Assembly: GCF_900157375.1 (NCBI RefSeq)
Contig: NZ_LT721901.1
Coordinates: forward strand, 4,483,685-4,547,684
DNA length: 64,000 nucleotides
Direction of reading: 5' to 3'
DNA from: Mycobacterium rhizamassiliense
GTDB lineage: Bacteria; Actinomycetota; Actinomycetes; Mycobacteriales; Mycobacteriaceae
Both the position numbers and the translations under genes were made by a program. Positions within the stretch are counted from its first letter, which is position 1, and each line of letters opens with the position of its first letter. A model generated the notes under the pieces. The model worked only from the letters and a program-made list of their open reading frames with translations. It did no database searches and was not told the DNA's origin. Positions 56,909 through 64,000 of the stretch are shown piece after piece.

Positions 56909-58504
56909 GTGTATCGCCAGATCCTTGATCCTGTCGCTCATTCGCTGGCTTGGAGTTCTCTGGCGGCCGCCCTTCCGCTGGCATTGCTCTTTGTCATGCT
57001 TGGCGTGCTGCGGGTGCGAGCCTGGATTGCGTCGGTGGTGTCCCTTGGCATTGCGATCGGGATCGCCGTCGCCGTGTACGAGATGCCGATCGGTCAGGCG
57101 GTGCTGGCAGGCAGCGAGGGTGCGGTATTCGGATTCTTCCCGATCCTGTGGATAGTGATCAACGCGATCTGGGTCTACCAGATGACCGTGCAGACAGGGC
57201 ATTTCGATGTCCTGCGACGCAGCTTCGCCACGGTCAGCGATGATCACCGCATCCAGGCCGTCATCATCGCGTTCTCCTTCGGTGCGTTGCTCGAGGCGCT
57301 GGCCGGATTCGGTACGCCCGTCGCGGTCACCTCGGTGATGTTGCTTGCCCTGGGCTTCAAACCGCTCAAGGCGGCCGCGCTGTCGCTCGTTGCGAATACC
57401 GCCCCCGTTGCATTCGGGGCAATGGCCACGCCGATCATCACCCTGGCCAAGGTATCCGGTTTGCCCACAGACATTTTGGGGGCGATGGTCGGGCGCCAGA
57501 CTCCGATCCTGTCGGTCTTCGTCCCCCTGGCATTGGTCGCCATCGTCGACGGGCGGCGCGGTCTGCGCGAGACGTGGCCGCTGGCTTTGACCGGCGGCAT
57601 GGTTTTCGGGATCGCTCAATACGCCACGTCGAACTTCGTGTCGGTGCCGCTGGCCGACGTGGTCGCCTCCCTGCTGTCCGCATTGGCCGTGGTGTTAGTG
57701 GTGCGAATCCGGCGCTCCCACAACGACTCCGGGCCGGCCGAGGGTGCGGCGGAGGCCAGTCCGCGCGCCGAGGTGGTGCGTGCGTACGCGCCGTACCTGA
57801 TCATCATCGTCGTCTTCGTCATCTGCCAGATCGCGGCGGTCAAACGGCTTCTCGATGCCGTGACCTGCACCGTGCACTGGCCCGGACTGCACCTCCTGAC
57901 GGCCAAGGGCGCCGTTTCGTCGATTCCGGCTTTCACGTTCAACCTGTTGACCACGCCGGGCACCCAGATGCTCGCGGCGGGATTGGTCACCATGGCGGTG
58001 CTGCGCGTGTCGCCGGCCGGGGCCGTCAAGGCCTACGGTGCCACGCTGTATCAGCTGAGATGGGCGATCGTGACCGTAATGGCCGTCCTCGCACTGGCAT
58101 TCGTGATGAACGCGTCCGGGCAGACCATCACGCTGGGCACCTGGATGGCCGGCGCCGGAGGTGCCTTTGCGTTGTTATCCCCCATCTTGGGCTGGCTCGG
58201 CACGGCCGTTACCGGGTCCGACACCTCGGCCAACTCGTTGTTCGGCGCCCTGCAGGTGACCGCGGCATCCAAGGCCGGACTTTCACCGGTGCTGATGGCC
58301 GCAGGCAACAGTTCGGGCGGCGTGCTCGGCAAGATGATTTCGCCGCAAAATCTCGCTATCGGCGCTGCCGCGGTCGGTCTGCACGGCAGGGAGGGCGACC
58401 TCTTCCGGCGCGTCGTCGCCTGGAGCGTCGTGTTTCTGGTGTTGGTCTGCCTACTGTCCGGACTTCAAGCCTCGGTGCTGTCCTGGATGGTGCCCGGGGC
58501 GTAG
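56909..58504 (+). CDS. L-lactate permease family transporter
   Basis: A 531-residue multi-spanning membrane protein of the LctP/LldP family, with about 12-14 hydrophobic helices from residue 12 on. Typical segments are ALLEALAGFGTPVAVTSVMLL, ALSLVANTAPVAFGAMATPI and SDTSANSLFGALQVTAASKAG, the last a signature of lactate permeases. GTG at 56909 follows GCGGAGGCG. It probably imports lactate or a related 2-hydroxyacid, although the family is broader. No lactate dehydrogenase is adjacent; the aldehyde dehydrogenase upstream is separated by a hairpin. Confidence 0.9.
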   Translation: MYRQILDPVAHSLAWSSLAAALPLALLFVMLGVLRVRAWIASVVSLGIAIGIAVAVYEMPIGQAVLAGSEGAVFGFFPILWIVINAIWVYQMTVQTGHFDVLRRSFATVSDDHRIQAVIIAFSFGALLEALAGFGTPVAVTSVMLLALGFKPLKAAALSLVANTAPVAFGAMATPIITLAKVSGLPTDILGAMVGRQTPILSVFVPLALVAIVDGRRGLRETWPLALTGGMVFGIAQYATSNFVSVPLADVVASLLSALAVVLVVRIRRSHNDSGPAEGAAEASPRAEVVRAYAPYLIIIVVFVICQIAAVKRLLDAVTCTVHWPGLHLLTAKGAVSSIPAFTFNLLTTPGTQMLAAGLVTMAVLRVSPAGAVKAYGATLYQLRWAIVTVMAVLALAFVMNASGQTITLGTWMAGAGGAFALLSPILGWLGTAVTGSDTSANSLFGALQVTAASKAGLSPVLMAAGNSSGGVLGKMISPQNLAIGAAAVGLHGREGDLFRRVVAWSVVFLVLVCLLSGLQASVLSWMVPGA

Positions 58505-58585
58505 CAAAAGCGAAAAACAAACGTCTTTTTGTCGAAGCGGCGTAGGCTCCTCGAATCACGGTCACATCGTGCATCGGGAGCCGCT

Positions 58586-59164
58586 ATGAAGCCAGATACG
58601 CAGGGTCTTGGGAACGACGCTCGTCGGCTACGCGAATTTGCCGCATTTTCCAAGTTTTCCGACGATGAGCTGGAGCGTCTCGTCGGCGCGGCACATCGCA
58701 GTTCGCGGTCGGTGCCATGGCCACTGATCCGCGAGCAGACCCCATCGGACGCCTGCTACATCCTGCTCAGCGGCGAGGTAGGGGTGTACGTCGGGGAAGA
58801 CCGCGTCGCCGTGCTGGGGCCGGGTGAGGTGATCGGCGAGTCCGCGCTGCGTCGCGGGAAACTGCGTTCGGCAACCGTGACGACGATGGGGCCGTCCGAG
58901 GTGCTCCGCATCGAGCGCGACGATCTGGGCCGCCTGCTCGACGAGATCCCCGCGCTGCGTGAAGTCGTGGAATCCACTGCCGCCCAACACCAAGCGGCGG
59001 CTCCACCGCCGAAGCCGAAGTCGGCGCGCTCGAAGATCAACGCCTCGATCCCCGTGGAGTTGGTCGAGAGCTTTGAGCGGGCCGCGGAAAGCGCGGGCGT
59101 GAACGTCGGGGACGCCCTCGCAGACGCACTTACCCAGTGGATCGAACGACGCGATACCCGTTAG
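58586..59164 (+). CDS. Cyclic-nucleotide-binding domain fused to a ribbon-helix-helix-like tail
   Basis: A 192-residue protein. Residues about 10-120 are a cNMP-binding beta-roll: EFAAFSKFSDDELERLVGAA, then YILLSGEVGVYVGEDRVAVLGPGEVIGESALRRG, which contains the FGExA-type phosphate-binding cassette as IGESAL. The C-terminal 45 residues (SKINASIPVELVESFERAAESAGVNVGDALADAL) look like a CopG/ribbon-helix-helix DNA-binding domain. A Pro/Lys-rich linker joins them. If correct, it would be a CRP-independent way for cAMP to control DNA binding. ATG at 58586. The fusion is inference from two motifs, with no HTH of CRP. Confidence 0.78.
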   Translation: MKPDTQGLGNDARRLREFAAFSKFSDDELERLVGAAHRSSRSVPWPLIREQTPSDACYILLSGEVGVYVGEDRVAVLGPGEVIGESALRRGKLRSATVTTMGPSEVLRIERDDLGRLLDEIPALREVVESTAAQHQAAAPPPKPKSARSKINASIPVELVESFERAAESAGVNVGDALADALTQWIERRDTR

Positions 59165-59206
59165 GCGACAAGGCATCTGCGCGGCACATCGCTGGGGCAG
59201 TGCGCA

Positions 59207-59953
59207 GTGACCTGCTATGACCGGACCGGAGTCACGTATTCGCTGACCCGTCGCGCGGACCCGCGCCTCGCGGCCGTCATCGACGAAGCCCTGGGCGACG
59301 CCGCGTCGGTGGCCAACATCGGTGCTGGGACAGGCTCTTACGAGCCTTCGCGGACAGTCGTCGCGGTGGAGCCGAGCCGCGTGATGATCAACCAGCGGTC
59401 GGCGACCGCGGCGCCCGTCGTTCAGGCCGCCGCGGAGGCGCTGCCCATCGCCACCGGCGCCGTCGACGCGGCCATGGCCGTGCTGACCGTCCACCACTGG
59501 GCGGACCTTGCGACCGGAGTGTCGGAGATGCGTCGGGTCGCCCGTCGACGGGCGGTGATACTGACGTGGGACTCGGCAGTCCATCGCGACTTCTGGCTGC
59601 TGCGCGAATACCTTCCCGATGCGGCGGAAACCGATGCTCGCCTTGCCGTTTCGATCGAGACGTTGGCGTCGCTGCTTGGGGATCGCGTGTCGATCGCGCC
59701 GGTTCTGGTCCCACACGACTGTGTCGACGGATTCGGTGGCGCCTACTGGCGTCGGCCGGACGCCTACCTCGACGCCGCGGTGCAGGCCGGCATGTCCCTC
59801 ATGGCGTTGACGCCGAAAGCCCTGCTGCGGGAAGGGCTGAAGAGGCTGCGTTCCGACCTGGACAGTGGCGCCTGGCAGCGCAGGCACGCCGACATCCTGC
59901 GGGAATCAGAGCTCGACCTCGGATACCGGCTTGTCGTAGGCGAATTCGACTGA
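59207..59953 (+). CDS. Class I SAM-dependent methyltransferase
   Basis: A 248-residue methyltransferase of the UbiE/Methyltransf_11 type. Motif I is ANIGAGTGSYE (near residues 36-46), the adenosyl acidic residue is in VAVEPS, motif II is DAAMAVLTVHHW, and there is a post-motif LTWDS. The C-terminal half is variable. It starts with MTCYDRTG, which may place a small N-terminal lid. GTG at 59207. It follows the cNMP-binding gene by 42 nt and precedes a convergent SnoaL-like gene. The methylated substrate is unknown. Confidence 0.88.
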   Translation: MTCYDRTGVTYSLTRRADPRLAAVIDEALGDAASVANIGAGTGSYEPSRTVVAVEPSRVMINQRSATAAPVVQAAAEALPIATGAVDAAMAVLTVHHWADLATGVSEMRRVARRRAVILTWDSAVHRDFWLLREYLPDAAETDARLAVSIETLASLLGDRVSIAPVLVPHDCVDGFGGAYWRRPDAYLDAAVQAGMSLMALTPKALLREGLKRLRSDLDSGAWQRRHADILRESELDLGYRLVVGEFD

Positions 59954-59961
59954 TGGGCCCA

Positions 59962-60411
59962 TTAACCCGCGAGCGGGTCGAACATGTGCGCCGGATCGAT
60001 GCCGAGCTGCTGCGCCACGTGGGTGGTGTCCCAGTATTCGCGCCAGTGGGTGATCAAGCCGTCGCGGACCTCGAAGAAGGCGGTGACGCTGAACGAGACC
60101 GGGATGTCGCCCATCGCGTTGACGTCGACGCGCTCGACGACGACGGTGTCTCCGTCCGACACGACCGTGCGGATATGGCTCCCCTCGATCATCCCCGTGG
60201 ACAGCTCGGTGTGCTTCTCGAGTTCGGCGCGGGCCGCCTCACGCCCGACGATCACCGGCGACAGCGGCACATGCAGCTGCCAGGCGAAGTCCTCCGCCAT
60301 CAACGCCGTCATCGCGTCGACATCCATGCGCTGGCCGTAGGCCGCATGCACAAAGTCGAGCACGAGCTGTTCGTTGTCATTTTTCGCCGCCACGCTTTTT
60401 GACATGCCCAT
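59962..60411 (-). CDS. SnoaL-like/limonene-epoxide-hydrolase-like protein
   Basis: A 149-residue NTF2-fold protein. The opening DNEQLVLDFVHAAYGQRMDVDAM, then FAWQLHVPLSPVIVG, DTVVVERVDVNAMG and FFEVRDGLITHWREYWDT, match the limonene-1,2-epoxide hydrolase/SnoaL family, whose active site uses an Asp-Arg-Asp triad near the strand carrying RVDV. The role is likely hydrolysis or isomerisation of a small lipid or terpene-like compound. ATG at 60411. It converges with the methyltransferase by a short gap. The family is broad, so the reaction is not assigned. Confidence 0.8.
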   Translation of the reverse strand: MGMSKSVAAKNDNEQLVLDFVHAAYGQRMDVDAMTALMAEDFAWQLHVPLSPVIVGREAARAELEKHTELSTGMIEGSHIRTVVSDGDTVVVERVDVNAMGDIPVSFSVTAFFEVRDGLITHWREYWDTTHVAQQLGIDPAHMFDPLAG

Positions 60412-60534
60412 TCCTTTGCCGTTCGGTGCCCCGTGCTGACTGTACGCCTAAATAAACCGATTGATTTAATGTCCAGCAAACCGGCTATCGGAGAGGCAGC
60501 GAATTTCCGCTGTTGCGATGGGTCGCGGGTCGCG

Positions 60535-62034
60535 TCAGGTGCTGGATTCGCGCCAGCCGCGCTCGAACGGCAGCCGCCACGCGTTGGGCGCGATCAGCTG
60601 GTGAATGGCATTGGGGCCCCAGGTTCCGGGCGGGTAGACCTTCGCCGGCGGCGCGTCGTTGAGCAGTTCTGTCGAACGCTCCCATAGTGATTCGATGCCC
60701 TCGGCGGTGGTGAACAGCGTGTGGTCGCCGCGCATCGCGTCGAGGATGAGCCGCTCGTACGCCTCCAGCGTGTCGGCCGCGGTGTCGATCTCCTGTGAGG
60801 AGAATTGCATCGACAACTTGTCGAGCTTCATCCCCGGACCGGGACGCTTGCCGTAGAAGGACAGCGACACCTTCGAGTTGTCGGCGAGGTCGAACGTGAG
60901 GTGATCGGGACCCTGGGTCCCCACCCCCGACCCCGCCGGAAACATGCTTCGGGGCGCCTCTTTGAATGCGATCGAAATGACGCGGATGCCTTCGGCCATC
61001 TTCTTGCCGGTGCGTAGATAGATCGGCACTCCGGCCCAGCGCCAGTTGTCGATGCCGACCTTGAGCGCGATGAACGTCTCGGTGTCGGAATCCTTTGCCA
61101 CAGAGGGCTCTTCGCGGTACCCGTTGTACTGGCCGCGCACCACGTCCGAGCATTTCACCGGAAGCATCGAGCGAAAGACCTTGTTCTTCTCCTCGCTGAT
61201 GGCGTACGGCTCGAGGGCCGTCGGTGGTTCCATCACGACAAACGCCATCACCTGGAACAGGTGCGTCACGACCATATCCTTGTAGGCGCCGGTGCTTTCG
61301 TAGAAGTTCGCCCGCTGGTCCAGGCCGAGCGTCTCGGGAATGTCGATCTGGATGTGGTCGATGAAGTTGCGATTCCAGATCGGCTCGAAGAGGCCGTTGG
61401 CGAACCGGAACGCGAGGATGTTCTGAGCCGCTTCCTTGCCCAGGAAGTGGTCGATGCGGAATATCTGGGATTCGTCGAAGGTCTCGTGCAGGAAGTCGTT
61501 AAGGGCCACGGCACTTTTCAGGTCCGTGCCGAACGGCTTCTCCATCACCACGCGTGAGCGTTCGACGAGGTTGGCGTCGCGCAGCATCTCGATGACCGCG
61601 CGCGCCGCCTTCGGGGGCACCGAAAGGTAGTGCAGGCGACGAACTTTCGGCCCTAGGTTGTTTTCGGCTTCGGCGACGGCGTCGGCCAAGGCCTGTGGCC
61701 CGGCGCCCTGGGGGACGTAGCGCAGGATTTTCGCGAAGTCGGCCCACTGGTCCGGAGTGAGCTTATGGGTGCCGTACGAGTCGATGGCGTCCTTGGCGAT
61801 TTCGCGGAACTCGTCGTCGCTGAAGTCCTCTAGCGATGTCGCCACGATCTGGATATCGGGCGCCAGCTCGGACTGGTCCAAATACGCCAGGCCGGAGATC
61901 AGCTTGCGTTTGGCCAGATCGCCCGTTGCGCCGAACAGCACGATGACGTGCGGGTCCAGGGGGTCGTAGTCGTGGCGGCGAGGACGAGACTCGGGCGCCG
62001 GGTAAGAGATCGTTTGCGGATTCTTCGTGGCCAC
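60535..62034 (-). CDS. zwf: Glucose-6-phosphate 1-dehydrogenase
   Basis: A 499-residue Zwf that oxidises glucose-6-phosphate to 6-phosphogluconolactone with NADP+ (or F420-independent NAD+). The Rossmann motif is LFGATGDLAKRKL near residues 33-45, the active-site signature is FRIDHFLGKE, and YEPF-like EKPFGTDLKSA binds substrate. Length and all motifs are normal. GTG at 62034 (ATKNPQTISYP) is chosen; upstream extensions lack the family look. It is not next to tal, tkt or opcA, so this may be the second Zwf copy found in many mycobacteria. Confidence 0.94.
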   Translation of the reverse strand: MATKNPQTISYPAPESRPRRHDYDPLDPHVIVLFGATGDLAKRKLISGLAYLDQSELAPDIQIVATSLEDFSDDEFREIAKDAIDSYGTHKLTPDQWADFAKILRYVPQGAGPQALADAVAEAENNLGPKVRRLHYLSVPPKAARAVIEMLRDANLVERSRVVMEKPFGTDLKSAVALNDFLHETFDESQIFRIDHFLGKEAAQNILAFRFANGLFEPIWNRNFIDHIQIDIPETLGLDQRANFYESTGAYKDMVVTHLFQVMAFVVMEPPTALEPYAISEEKNKVFRSMLPVKCSDVVRGQYNGYREEPSVAKDSDTETFIALKVGIDNWRWAGVPIYLRTGKKMAEGIRVISIAFKEAPRSMFPAGSGVGTQGPDHLTFDLADNSKVSLSFYGKRPGPGMKLDKLSMQFSSQEIDTAADTLEAYERLILDAMRGDHTLFTTAEGIESLWERSTELLNDAPPAKVYPPGTWGPNAIHQLIAPNAWRLPFERGWRESST

Positions 62035-62185
62035 TCCCGTGATACTTCCACCGTCGCGGCGAGAGCGCAGCCCTCGAGGGGCATGTTCATCTTCCCGGTT
62101 ACATCCCGCGCCACCGGGTACGGGATAGCGACGGGCTCGCACCGACGGGAGCCACCGCCGAAGACCGAAGCCACTGGAAGCGAAG

Positions 62186-62356
62186 ATGACCGCACCCGAC
62201 AATGACCCGGTGAGTCGCGCGCACGCGCTGGAAGACATCGTCGACGAACTCGACGAGAAGGTCGCCCGTGAGCGCGAAGCGGAAGGTGTTCCCGGCCGGC
62301 GCAGCGAACGCGAACACGCCCCTACCCGCGGCTCGAAGAACGAGCCGCCGGACTAG
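62186..62356 (+). CDS. Short charged hypothetical protein
   Basis: A 56-residue highly charged protein beginning MTAPDNDPVSRAHALEDIVDELDEK and ending GSKNEPPD, with alternating Glu, Asp, Arg and Lys. It has no hydrophobic segment. ATG at 62186 follows GGAAGCGAAG. Its TAG stop overlaps the convergent LLM gene by CTAG (62353-62356). It is divergent from zwf, and its acidic/basic pattern suggests a helical or disordered protein. No family recognised, but start, ribosome site and stop position make it plausible. Confidence 0.55.
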   Translation: MTAPDNDPVSRAHALEDIVDELDEKVAREREAEGVPGRRSEREHAPTRGSKNEPPD

Positions 62357-63171
62357 CGGCGCCGATCGCGCCAGGCGAGCATCGTCTCCAGTTCGGAAAA
62401 GTCGTAGCCGCTGGCGTCCGGGTGGATCTCGGTCGTGAACAACGTGACGCCCTCGTCGGCGAACGCGTCGGCCGTTCTGGCGTCCGTCCACGCCATTGCC
62501 CGTTCGATGCAGGCTTCGTCGCGCCCCGCTTCCGTGGCGAGCACCTTGAGCAATTCGTTCTTGCGCCGAAATTCCTCGAGCGGTTCGAAGCTGTGCCAGA
62601 TATGCGCATGCCGGGCCACGGCGGGGATGGTGCGCCGCTCCCCGCCTCCCCCGATCAGGATCGGCACCTCGCGCAGCGGGCTGGGAGTCAAACGGTTGAG
62701 CCGGTGTTCGATGCGCGCCAAGCCCTCGTCGAATTGGTCCATCCGCGATTTCGTTGACCCGTACTCGTAGCCGTATTCCATGAAGTCCTTCGGATACCAG
62801 CCGGCCCCCACCCCGAGGATCAGCCGTCCCCCGCTGATGTGGTCAACGGTGCGCGCCATGTCGGCGACGAGGTCGGGATTGCGGTACGGGAGGCCGGTGA
62901 CGAGCAGCCCGATTTCGGCGCGGGTGGTGATCTCGCCCCATGAGGCCAGCGCGGTCCAGCCCTCGAAGTTGTTGACGTCGGGTTGGTCGTCGTCGAGCAG
63001 CGGGCTGCCGTCGATGATCTGGACGAAGGGTTTGTGGAAGTGGTCGTAGCCGAAGATGGCGTCGGCGCCCAGTTCCTCGGCGTGCAGCACCGCTTGGCGC
63101 CAGGTCCGGTAGTCCGGCGTCCCGCCCGGCCAGAGCTGAACACCTATCCTCATCCGGTTTGAATCGCTCAC
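62353..63171 (-). CDS. LLM-class F420-dependent oxidoreductase
   Basis: A 272-residue TIM-barrel luciferase-like oxidoreductase. Signs are MRIGVQLWPGGTPDY at the start, AEELGADAIFGYDHF, VADMARTVDHISGGRLILGVGAGW (the F420/FMN-loop signature) and VPILIGGGGERRTI. The family in mycobacteria typically uses cofactor F420. GTG at 63171 gives SDSNRMRIG; ATG 63152 is an alternative. The stop lies in CTAG with the short charged gene. The substrate is unknown; related enzymes reduce or dehydrogenate a wide range of compounds. Confidence 0.92.
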   Translation of the reverse strand: MSDSNRMRIGVQLWPGGTPDYRTWRQAVLHAEELGADAIFGYDHFHKPFVQIIDGSPLLDDDQPDVNNFEGWTALASWGEITTRAEIGLLVTGLPYRNPDLVADMARTVDHISGGRLILGVGAGWYPKDFMEYGYEYGSTKSRMDQFDEGLARIEHRLNRLTPSPLREVPILIGGGGERRTIPAVARHAHIWHSFEPLEEFRRKNELLKVLATEAGRDEACIERAMAWTDARTADAFADEGVTLFTTEIHPDASGYDFSELETMLAWRDRRR

Positions 63172-63370
63172 CCGTCGTTGCCTTTCCTGCCGGCGCGTTG
63201 CTGCCCTCGAAAGACCGTATCCGCACGTCCTCGCCAGGTCACCTACGCTCAAACTTCGCGCCCACCCGATTCCTTCCCGGCGGCAAGGTCGGAGCGCGGC
63301 GCGGCCCGGTCGGGGTCGGCTAAACGAGCCGCTCGCAAGGCCACCTCCGGCGGTATGTCAGCATTTGGGC

Positions 63371-64000
63371 ATGAGTGCACGCAGACTTGTTCGTATCGTT
63401 GGCGTCTCGGTCGTGATCGCGTGGGCATTGCTGACCGCGCCCCTCGCCACCCCCGCCGCCCTTGCTGATCCCTGCTCGGACGTCGGGGTTATCTTCGCCC
63501 GCGGCACTCACCAGGAACCGGGCCTGGGCAATATGGGCCAGGCCTTCGTCGACTCGCTGACCTCGCAGATCGGCGGAAAGTCCATCAACGTCTACGCGGT
63601 TAACTACCCGGCGAACGACGACTACCACAACAGCGCGACCGCGGGCGCCAACGACGCGAGCGCGCACATGCAGGACACGGTTGCCAGCTGCCCCAACACC
63701 AAGCTGGTGCTGGGCGGCTATTCCCAGGGTTCGACGGTGATCGATCTGGCCAGCAACCAGGTGCCGCCCTCGGTTGTCGACCACGTCGCCGCCGTCGCCC
63801 TGTTCGGCGAGCCCACCAGCGGATTCTCGAGCATGCTGTGGGGCGGCCAGCCGCTGCCGACCATCAACCCGGCGTACGCGCCCAAGACCATCAGCCTGTG
63901 CGCCCCCGACGACCCGATCTGCTCCTCGGGCGGCAACATCATGGCGCACGTCACCTACATTGAGTCGGGGATGGTGAACCAGGCCGCGACGTACGCGGCG
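63371..64000 (+). CDS. Cutinase/Culp family secreted esterase (CFP21-like), cut off by window end
   Basis: The first 210 codons of a cutinase-like protein, running past the right edge; I estimate only a few residues are missing. A Sec signal of about 32 residues ends near AALADP. The mature enzyme has GVIFARGTHQ, the nucleophile elbow GGYSQGS (Ser118 in GYSQG), Asp in APDDPIC and the catalytic His in MAHVTYIES, the complete triad. Cys residues near 35 and 107, and in LCAPDDPIC, make the usual disulphides. It resembles CFP21 (Rv1984c) from memory. ATG at 63371. These are exported lipases/esterases. Confidence 0.93.
   Translation, partial: MSARRLVRIVGVSVVIAWALLTAPLATPAALADPCSDVGVIFARGTHQEPGLGNMGQAFVDSLTSQIGGKSINVYAVNYPANDDYHNSATAGANDASAHMQDTVASCPNTKLVLGGYSQGSTVIDLASNQVPPSVVDHVAAVALFGEPTSGFSSMLWGGQPLPTINPAYAPKTISLCAPDDPICSSGGNIMAHVTYIESGMVNQAATYAA

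Noticed and set aside
1..64000. rRNA, tRNA, IS elements and prophage
   Set aside because: I found no tRNA-like cloverleaf, transposase motif, terminal inverted repeats of an element or phage structural genes that I could support by reading.

Overview
This 64-kb window is high-GC actinobacterial chromosome, almost certainly a Mycobacterium. Markers are an MmpS/MmpL pair, a CFP21-type cutinase, a FabG3 (Rv2002-type) hydroxysteroid dehydrogenase, an MPT63-like secreted protein, a DUF1906 Tat-exported protein, an Rv1354c-like GAF-GGDEF-EAL protein, F420/LLM enzymes, several cytochromes P450 and tightly overlapping operons with many GTG/TTG starts. I see no rRNA, tRNA, CRISPR array, prophage or complete insertion sequence.

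Layout. 0.1-10.8 kb: a lipid/steroid-type catabolic cluster (TetR regulator, DUF7065-like protein with an APH-type phosphotransferase, two epimerases, SnoaL-like protein, two thioesterase-like double-hotdog proteins, MDR oxidoreductase, acyl-CoA dehydrogenase, FabG3). 10.8-16.0 kb: MmpL and MmpS with their own TetR and an HSL-type esterase; two near-identical arrays of TGCA half-sites mark the likely operators. 16.0-19.1 kb: a divergent DNA-alkylation-repair locus (ECF sigma factor, Ogt-type methyltransferase and an Ada-like cysteine protein leftwards; a second Ogt and a 2OG-Fe(II) oxygenase rightwards). 19.1-22.3 kb: nitroreductase, AhpD-like protein, two tiny proteins and a CobW-type metallochaperone, dotted with copies of a CGTCACAGTGACG palindrome. 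22.7-29.5 kb: TetR/P450 pair, two tiny membrane proteins, GMC oxidoreductase and three exported proteins.

29.5-42.5 kb is a signalling region: a PknD-like Ser/Thr kinase with an extracellular YVTN propeller and three separate c-di-GMP enzymes. Among them lie a 45-residue peptide gene coupled to a GRDP-like protein, an epoxide hydrolase and a P450 broken by a one-base frameshift. 42.6-50.3 kb: small secreted proteins (one with 75-nt tandem repeats), DUF899/SRPBCC, a short P450, an ATP-grasp ligase overlapping a SxxK hydrolase, and a secreted FKBP. 50.3-54.2 kb: a PNPOx-family oxidase, then a bacteriophytochrome with a PP2C-type phosphatase output divergent from a heme oxygenase that would make its biliverdin chromophore, the most striking system here. 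54.2-64.0 kb: CitE-like lyase, aldehyde dehydrogenase, lactate-permease homologue, a cNMP-binding/ribbon-helix-helix fusion, glucose-6-phosphate dehydrogenase, an LLM oxidoreductase and the start of a cutinase that runs off the window.

Functions are read from conserved motifs and remembered family features; no database search was possible. Regulatory sites are inferred from symmetry and position only.
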